From Croceibacterium_A sp035626815 (GTDB lineage: Bacteria > Pseudomonadota > Alphaproteobacteria > Sphingomonadales > Sphingomonadaceae): a stretch of 64,000 bases of DNA. The position numbers were made by a program, and so were the translations under genes. This document shows positions 59,014 to 64,000 of the stretch, piece by piece. The notes beneath the pieces are model-generated. The model was not told where the DNA came from, ran no database searches, and saw only the letters and a program-made list of their open reading frames with translations. Position 1 is the first letter of the stretch, and every line of letters begins with the position of its first letter. The stretch lies in assembly GCA_035626815.1 (NCBI GenBank), contig DASPMY010000008.1:62001-126000 (forward strand), given 5' to 3'.

Positions 59014-60843
59014 TTACCCCTCAACCCGCCTTGCCGCCTTCTTCCGCTCATGCGGATCCAGATACCGCTTGCGCAACCGGATGCTCTGCGGGGTGACCTC
59101 GACCAGCTCGTCGTCCTGGATGTAGGCGATCGCCTGCTCGAGCGTCATCCGCCGCGGCGGGGTCAGGCGCACGGCGTCGTCCTTGCCGGTCGAGCGGAAG
59201 TTGGTCAGCTGCTTGGACTTGAGCGGGTTGACCTCGAGGTCCTGCGGCTTGGCGTTCTCGCCGATGATCATCCCTTCGTAGAGCTTCTCGCCGGGGCCGA
59301 TGAACAGCACCCCGCGCTCCTCCAGCGCGTTGAGCGCGTAGGGCACCGCCTCGCCCTGCTCCATCGAGATCAGCACGCCGTTCTGGCGGCCCTGGATCGG
59401 GCCCTTCCACGGGCCGTAGCGCTCGAACAGGCGGTTCATCACCCCGGTGCCGCGGGTGTCGGAGAGGAACTCGCCGTGGTAGCCGATCAGGCCGCGGCTC
59501 GGCGCGCTGAAGGTGATGCGGGTCTTGCCGCCGCCACTGGGGCGCATGTCGGTCATCTCGCCCTTCCGCTGGGCGAGCTTCTCGACCACGGTGCCGGCGT
59601 GCTCGTCGTCGACGTCGATGACGACCGTCTCGTAGGGCTCCTCGCGGCTGCCGTCGGGGCCGTCGCGGAACAGCACGCGCGGGCGGCTGATCGACAGCTC
59701 GAAGCCTTCGCGGCGCATCGTCTCGATGAGCACGCCCAATTGCAGCTCGCCGCGGCCGGCGACCTCGAACGCGTCCTTGCCGGCGCTCTCGGTGACCTTG
59801 ATGGCGACGTTGCCTTCGGCCTCGCGCTCGAGCCGGTCGCGGATCACGCGGCTCTGCACCTTGTCGCCCTCGCGCCCGGCGTAGGGGCTGTCGTTGACCG
59901 AGAAGCTCATCGCCAGCGTCGGCGGGTCGATCGGGCGCGCGGCGATCGGCGCGGTGACGGTGGGGGTGGCGATGGTGTTGGAGACGGTCGCCCTGGTCAG
60001 CCCGGCGATGGCGACGATGTCGCCCGCCTGCGCGCGCTCGACGGGCACCCGCTCGAGGCCCTGGAAGGCGAACACCTTGGTCGCGCGGCCGTCCTCGACC
60101 GTGTGCCCGTCGACGTCGATCGCGCGGATCGGGGTGCCGACCTCGAGCGTGCCGCTCTCGATGCGGCCGGTGAGGATGCGGCCGAGGAACGGGTCGCGGT
60201 CGAGCAGCGTGGCGAGCATCCTGAACTCGCCGTCGGTCGGCAGGCCGGGCTCCGGCACGTGGCCGACGATGGTCAGGAACAGGTCGGTCAGGTCGCCCGA
60301 GCGCACGGTCGGGTCGGCCCCCGCGTAGCCGGCGCGGCCCGAGGCGTAAAGCACCGGGAAGTCGAGCTGGTCGTCGTTGGCCTCGAGCGCGACGAACAGG
60401 TCGAACACCTCGTTGAGGACCTCGTCGGGGCGCGCGTCCGGGCGGTCGATCTTGTTGACCACGACGATCGGCCTGAGGCCGAGCGCGAGCGCCTTGCCGG
60501 TGACGAACTTGGTCTGCGGCATCGGCCCTTCGGCGGCGTCGACCAGCAGGATGACCCCGTCGACCATGCTGAGGATGCGCTCGACCTCGGCGCCGAAGTC
60601 GGCGTGGCCGGGCGTGTCGACGATGTTGATGTGCGTGACGGTGCCGGCGTGCTCCCACTCGACCGAGGTGCACTTGGCGAGGATGGTGATCCCGCGCTCC
60701 TTCTCGAGGTCGTTGGAATCCATCGCCCTTTCCTCGACACGCTGGTTGTCGCGGAAAGTGCCCGACTGGCGGAACAGCTGGTCGACCAGCGTCGTCTTGC
60801 CGTGGTCGACGTGCGCGATGATGGCCACGTTGCGGAGGCTCAT
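59014..60843 (-). CDS. typA: Ribosome-associated GTPase TypA/BipA
   Basis: This 609 aa translational GTPase has G1 AHVDHGKTTLVDQL, G2 KERGITI, G3 DTPGHADFG, G4 NKIDRPDA and G5 near YASGRAGYAG. These are followed by EF-G-like domains and the BipA-specific C-terminal domain (GVLISMEQGEAVPYALNALEERGVLF, TPPRRMTLEQAIAYIQDDELVEVTP). Full length for the family. It acts in ribosome assembly and stress tolerance. Host-like composition resumes abruptly at its last codon. Confidence 0.97.
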   Translation of the reverse strand: MSLRNVAIIAHVDHGKTTLVDQLFRQSGTFRDNQRVEERAMDSNDLEKERGITILAKCTSVEWEHAGTVTHINIVDTPGHADFGAEVERILSMVDGVILLVDAAEGPMPQTKFVTGKALALGLRPIVVVNKIDRPDARPDEVLNEVFDLFVALEANDDQLDFPVLYASGRAGYAGADPTVRSGDLTDLFLTIVGHVPEPGLPTDGEFRMLATLLDRDPFLGRILTGRIESGTLEVGTPIRAIDVDGHTVEDGRATKVFAFQGLERVPVERAQAGDIVAIAGLTRATVSNTIATPTVTAPIAARPIDPPTLAMSFSVNDSPYAGREGDKVQSRVIRDRLEREAEGNVAIKVTESAGKDAFEVAGRGELQLGVLIETMRREGFELSISRPRVLFRDGPDGSREEPYETVVIDVDDEHAGTVVEKLAQRKGEMTDMRPSGGGKTRITFSAPSRGLIGYHGEFLSDTRGTGVMNRLFERYGPWKGPIQGRQNGVLISMEQGEAVPYALNALEERGVLFIGPGEKLYEGMIIGENAKPQDLEVNPLKSKQLTNFRSTGKDDAVRLTPPRRMTLEQAIAYIQDDELVEVTPQSIRLRKRYLDPHERKKAARRVEG

Positions 60844-60905
60844 GGGATCAGAACTCTTGGAATGGGAGAAAGGGGGCGGCCCTTAGGCGGCAAGCGGCGT
60901 CCTGT

Positions 60906-61748
60906 CTAGCCGAGCGGCCGCAAGACGATGTGGCCGACCGCGGTGTTCGACGCCGGCACGTGGTAGAAGCGGTACAGCTCCTCGACCTCATCGCCGAGCG
61001 CGCCGCGCATGATCAGCCACATGATCAGCTCGATTCCCTCGGTGCCGGCCTCGCGCAGGAAATCGAGGCGGGTGATCCGGCGCAGCTCGTCGGTGCCGGC
61101 GGAAAGCTTGTCGAGGAAGGCGTTGTCGAACGCGGGGTTGATCAGCCCGGCGCGCTCGCCCTGCAGCTGGTGGCTCATCCCGCCGGTGCCCCAGATCTGC
61201 ACGTTGAGGCCGGCGGGGTACGAGCGCACCGCATCGCCGATCGCCGCGCCCAATTGCCAGCAGCGCTCGGCCGACGGCGTGGGGAACTGGGTGACGTTGA
61301 CCGCCAGCGGGATCACCCGCACCGGCCACTCCTCGACCTTGCCGAACATCAGCGAGAGCGGGACGGTGAGGCCGTGGTCGACCTCCATCTCGTTCATCAG
61401 CGTCAGGTCGAACTCGTCGATCACCAGCTGCTCGGCGAGGTGCGCGGCGAGCACCGGGTCGCCGAGCACGACCGGCACCGGGCGGCGGCCCCAGCCCTCG
61501 TCGGCGACCTCGAACTCCTCGGCCATGCCGAGCGCGAAGGTCGGGACGACGTCGAGCATCATCGCGCTGGCGTGGTCGTTGTAGCACAGGATGACGACGT
61601 CGGGCTGTTCCGCCGCCTCGAACGCCTTGACCCACTCGTAGGCGTCGAACACCGGCTTCCAGTATTCGTCCTGCGTGCGGCCTTGGTCGAACGCGGCGCC
61701 GATCGCCGGGACGTGGCTGGTGGCGATCCCGGCGGTGATCCGGGCCAC
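60906..61748 (-). CDS. ligB: Protocatechuate 4,5-dioxygenase-type extradiol dioxygenase, beta (catalytic) subunit
   Basis: This 280 aa protein starts at GTG 61748, overlapping the ligA stop by one base. Iron ligands of the class III fold are visible: His12 in GIATSHVPAIG, His59 in CYNDHASAM and Glu in GTEGIELIMWL. The catalytic His is in GGMSHQLQGERAG. LigAB opens the protocatechuate ring at 4,5; relatives act on gallate or 3-O-methylgallate, so the exact catechol is not fixed. Other lig genes are not in the window. Confidence 0.88.
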   Translation of the reverse strand: MARITAGIATSHVPAIGAAFDQGRTQDEYWKPVFDAYEWVKAFEAAEQPDVVILCYNDHASAMMLDVVPTFALGMAEEFEVADEGWGRRPVPVVLGDPVLAAHLAEQLVIDEFDLTLMNEMEVDHGLTVPLSLMFGKVEEWPVRVIPLAVNVTQFPTPSAERCWQLGAAIGDAVRSYPAGLNVQIWGTGGMSHQLQGERAGLINPAFDNAFLDKLSAGTDELRRITRLDFLREAGTEGIELIMWLIMRGALGDEVEELYRFYHVPASNTAVGHIVLRPLG

Positions 61749-62149
61749 TATTTCTTCCCCCGGATCGAGCGCTGGCCTTCGGGCGAGCGGCCGCCGGCGC
61801 GCATCATCGCGGCGTATTCGTCGGGGGTCATGGTGGTCATCGAGCTGACCGCCTTCTGCGTGCTCCAGCCGTCGGTGTTGGAAAGCTTGACGAGGAAATA
61901 GATGTTGCCGCCGAGGTCGATCAGCCGGGTGAAGTCGCGCTCGAGCACCGCCTGCTTCTGCTCCTCGCTCATCCGGAACTTGTCGAGATAGGCCCGCTCG
62001 TCGGCGCGGAACGCCTGGCGGTTGTCCTCCTGCATCAGCGACATGCAGAACTTGTGCAGGTGATAGGCCTGGCGGCTGCGGATGGCGTTGAACACCGTCG
62101 TGCCGGGAATGTCGTTCAGTTCCTCGAGCGAGTAGAGGCGAGTACGCAT
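61748..62149 (-). CDS. ligA: Protocatechuate 4,5-dioxygenase-type extradiol dioxygenase, alpha subunit
   Basis: This is 133 aa from ATG 62149; the frame continues upstream but that extension is not LigA-like. The pattern LEELNDIPGTTVFNAIRSRQAYHLHKFCMSL, LTRLIDLGGNIYFLVKL and STQKAVSSMTTMTPDEYAAMM is typical. The small subunit covers the active site of LigB. Divergent from the transaldolase gene across a 173-bp gap in which I see no clear operator. Confidence 0.88.
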   Translation of the reverse strand: MRTRLYSLEELNDIPGTTVFNAIRSRQAYHLHKFCMSLMQEDNRQAFRADERAYLDKFRMSEEQKQAVLERDFTRLIDLGGNIYFLVKLSNTDGWSTQKAVSSMTTMTPDEYAAMMRAGGRSPEGQRSIRGKK

Positions 62150-62322
62150 TCGGCCGGGCCTTTCGTTGTCACGGGAACGCCTACCAGAGGCGCCGGGTTT
62201 CCGCGACAGCGATCCTCCCCGTGCCGGCGAGGATAGAGTCGCTTTCCCAGCCCCAAGCACGCCGGGGGGTTAATCGGCGGACCGGTTCTGCTAGGGGAAC
62301 GGCGATTCCACGGAGACATTCG

Positions 62323-63561
62323 ATGAACGAACAAGTGCTGGCCCAGCCGGTCGCCGACACGACGCTGCACCCGCTCGAGCAGCTCGCCGCGACCCATCCC
62401 GACGCCGAGATCTGGTGGGACAGCTCGCCGCTGATCTTCCCGAGCTGGCGCGAGGAGACGCTGGCCAAGGCGCCCGAGGGCGCGCGCGCGACCTGGCAGG
62501 CGCAGATGAAGCGCTTCTACGACGAGGACACGATCGCCGCGCAGGGCACGATGGGCTTCCGCGGCGTCACCACCAACCCGCCGCTCAGCTTGCAGGCGAT
62601 CAAGCTCGCGCCCGAGCTGTGGGCGGGCGAGATTCGGAAGATCGCCCGCCAGAACCCCGGCCTCGACTACGAGGGCGTGTACTGGACCATGTACCTCGAC
62701 CTCGTGAAGAAGGGCGCCGAGGCGATCCGCCCGGTGTGGGACAAGTCAGGCGGCAAGTACGGCTTCCTCTCGGGCCAGGTCGACCCGCGCTTCGTCCGCG
62801 ACGGTGACAGGATGCTCGCCCAGGGCCTGCAGATCGCCGCGCAGGGGCCCAACGTGATGGTCAAGCTGCCGGGCTCGCAGGAAGGCTACGAGATGCTCGA
62901 GGAGCTGACCTCGCTCGGCATCTCGACCAACAACACCACCAGCTTCACCGTGGCGCAGTACATGCGCTGCATGTCGGCGGTGACCGCGGGCCTCTACCGC
63001 GCGCGCGCGGCGGGCGTCGACCTGTCGCGCTGGCGCTCGGTCATCACCCACATGTCGGCCCGGCTCGGCGAGCTGTCCGACTGGCGCACCGAAGCCAAGG
63101 CGCGCGGCATCGAGCTGTCGCTGTCCGAGATCCGCGACGGCGAGGAAGCCGTGCTCAAGCGCGCCTATCACTACGGCAAGAGCGTCGGGCACCCGTCGAA
63201 GATGCTGCAGTGCTCGATGCGAGTGGAGAAGGACGACCGCACCGGCAAGACCGTCAGCCGCCACATCCAGGACTTCGCCGGCAGCGACATGGTCTACACC
63301 TGCCCGCCGGGCTACATCGCCCAGTTGATGCAGGTCGAGGGCGAGCTCGAGCCGTTCGATGCGGGCGCGATCGACCGCCAGCCGAACAAGGCCAGCCTCG
63401 ACAAGCTGCTCAAGCTGCCGAGCTTCCGCCAGGCCTACGAGTTCGACGGCATGCGCCCGGCCGAATTCGCCCACTACGGCTCGTTCAAGGCGACCGAGAC
63501 CGAGTTCGCCGCCGCGACCCGGCAGACGGTCGACTTCGTGCGGATGACGCTGGAGGCGTGA
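62323..63561 (+). CDS. Transaldolase-family protein
   Basis: This is 412 aa from ATG 62323, with GGAG eight bases upstream; the open frame extends further back but lacks support. Barrel elements are EIWWDSSPLIF, GFRGVTTNPPLSLQAI, NVMVKLPGSQEGYEML with the Schiff-base Lys, and GISTNNTTSFTVAQYM. It is longer than classical transaldolase (about 315-330 aa) and the C-terminal part is divergent. Substrate may therefore differ from sedoheptulose 7-phosphate. Coupled by GTGA to the next gene. Confidence 0.85.
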   Translation: MNEQVLAQPVADTTLHPLEQLAATHPDAEIWWDSSPLIFPSWREETLAKAPEGARATWQAQMKRFYDEDTIAAQGTMGFRGVTTNPPLSLQAIKLAPELWAGEIRKIARQNPGLDYEGVYWTMYLDLVKKGAEAIRPVWDKSGGKYGFLSGQVDPRFVRDGDRMLAQGLQIAAQGPNVMVKLPGSQEGYEMLEELTSLGISTNNTTSFTVAQYMRCMSAVTAGLYRARAAGVDLSRWRSVITHMSARLGELSDWRTEAKARGIELSLSEIRDGEEAVLKRAYHYGKSVGHPSKMLQCSMRVEKDDRTGKTVSRHIQDFAGSDMVYTCPPGYIAQLMQVEGELEPFDAGAIDRQPNKASLDKLLKLPSFRQAYEFDGMRPAEFAHYGSFKATETEFAAATRQTVDFVRMTLEA

Positions 63562-64000
63562 AGCCGCCGGTCCCGCCGTTCACCGCCGAGACCGCCGCGC
63601 GCAAGGTGCGGGCGGCGGAGGACGCGTGGAACGGACGCGATCCCGAGGCGGTGGCGCGCGCCTACACCGCCGACAGCCGCTGGCGGAACCGCAGCGAGTT
63701 TCCGAGCGGCCGGGCTCAGATCGTCGCCTTCCTGCAGCGCAAGTGGGCGAAGGAGCTCGACTACCGCCTGATCAAGGAGCTGTGGGCGTTCGGCGACGAC
63801 CGCATCGCCGTGCGCTTCGCCTACGAATGGCACGATGCCGGCGGGCAGTGGTTCCGCTCGTACGGCAACGAGAACTGGCAGTTTGACGGCGACGGCTACA
63901 TGGCGGTGCGGCACGCCAGCATCAACGACCTGCCGATCGCGGAATCCGAGCGGCTGTTCCACTGGCCGCACGGGCCGCGGCCGGACGATCACCCGGGGCT
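63558..64000 (+). CDS. NTF2/SnoaL-like protein of the DUF1348 type (3' truncated by window)
   Basis: This frame starts at GTG 63558, overlapping the transaldolase stop, and is open to the window edge (147 codons visible). The N-terminus TAETAARKVRAAEDAWNGRD and the motifs YTADSRWRNRSEF, WAFGDDRIAVRFAYEWHD and NENWQFDGDGYMAVRHASIND match the DUF1348/SnoaL-like family of about 155 aa, so only a few residues are missing. Biochemical role unknown. Confidence 0.85.
   Translation, partial: MKPPVPPFTAETAARKVRAAEDAWNGRDPEAVARAYTADSRWRNRSEFPSGRAQIVAFLQRKWAKELDYRLIKELWAFGDDRIAVRFAYEWHDAGGQWFRSYGNENWQFDGDGYMAVRHASINDLPIAESERLFHWPHGPRPDDHPG

Overview
The window is GC-rich and densely packed, with many GTG starts and 1-4 nt start/stop overlaps. 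It carries LigAB-type protocatechuate dioxygenase, Tat-dependent GMC/gluconate-dehydrogenase pairs, TypA, an NDUFA9-like protein, PQQ enzymes and short palindromic GC-rich repeats. Together these suggest an alphaproteobacterium, most likely a sphingomonad. That placement is inferred from gene content; no database was searched.

Region 1 (about 0.1-32.5 kb) is one electron-transfer locus made of three transcription blocks. Block A (+, 131-16517) has six coupled genes: a two-partner secretion pore (TpsB), its large filamentous-haemagglutinin-type exoprotein (TpsA), a pentahaem cytochrome, a double GlcG/HbpS-like lipoprotein, an outer-membrane beta-barrel, and a decahaem cytochrome with an LVIVD propeller. 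Block B (-, 22567-16611) has a cytosolic FAD/4x[4Fe-4S] oxidoreductase with two cyclic-nucleotide-binding domains, a membrane cytochrome b, a membrane decahaem cytochrome with an N-terminal forkhead-associated (FHA) domain, and a CpdA-like phosphodiesterase. Block C (+, 22664-32483) has a CcmI-like TPR protein, a PQQ-associated beta-propeller, XoxJ, a membrane-anchored XoxF-type PQQ dehydrogenase with the lanthanide Asp-x-Asp signature, a lipo-cytochrome c, and a caa3-type oxidase with its CtaG factor. The set looks like a conduit joining the cell surface, periplasm, quinone pool and oxygen, possibly gated by cyclic nucleotides and phosphopeptides. This is the best candidate for an undescribed system in the window.

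Region 2 (32.6-47.6 kb) is a carbohydrate region. It holds a Tat-exported TIM-barrel isomerase, a Gfo/Idh/MocA dehydrogenase, a second TIM-barrel protein, an MFS permease, ThuA, a GMC oxidoreductase with its Tat small subunit, an aldo-keto reductase, a mutarotase and two GH9 glycosidases. Three LacI-type operators of one consensus lie 22-25 nt upstream of three different transcription units, which suggests one glycoside regulon that includes C3-oxidation (3-keto-glycoside) chemistry. A tRNA-Leu(CAG) ends the region.

Region 3 (47.9-54.4 kb) is ordinary chromosome: an NDUFA9-like protein, NfeD plus SPFH, an Asp/Asn beta-hydroxylase, a soluble aldose dehydrogenase, and two tandem secreted paralogues of unknown function. 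A 0.9 kb repeat-rich, mostly non-coding stretch follows.

Region 4 (about 55.3-59.0 kb) is visibly AT-richer and looks acquired. It encodes a HigB toxin with a HigA-ImmA/IrrE fusion, then, behind a perfect palindrome, a ubiquitin-like protein, a JAMM/JAB isopeptidase and an E1-like adenylyltransferase, with no recognisable E2. This is a candidate anti-phage ubiquitin-like conjugation cassette.

Region 5 (59.0-64.0 kb) returns to host composition: typA, ligB-ligA, a transaldolase-family protein and a truncated SnoaL/DUF1348-like gene running off the window.
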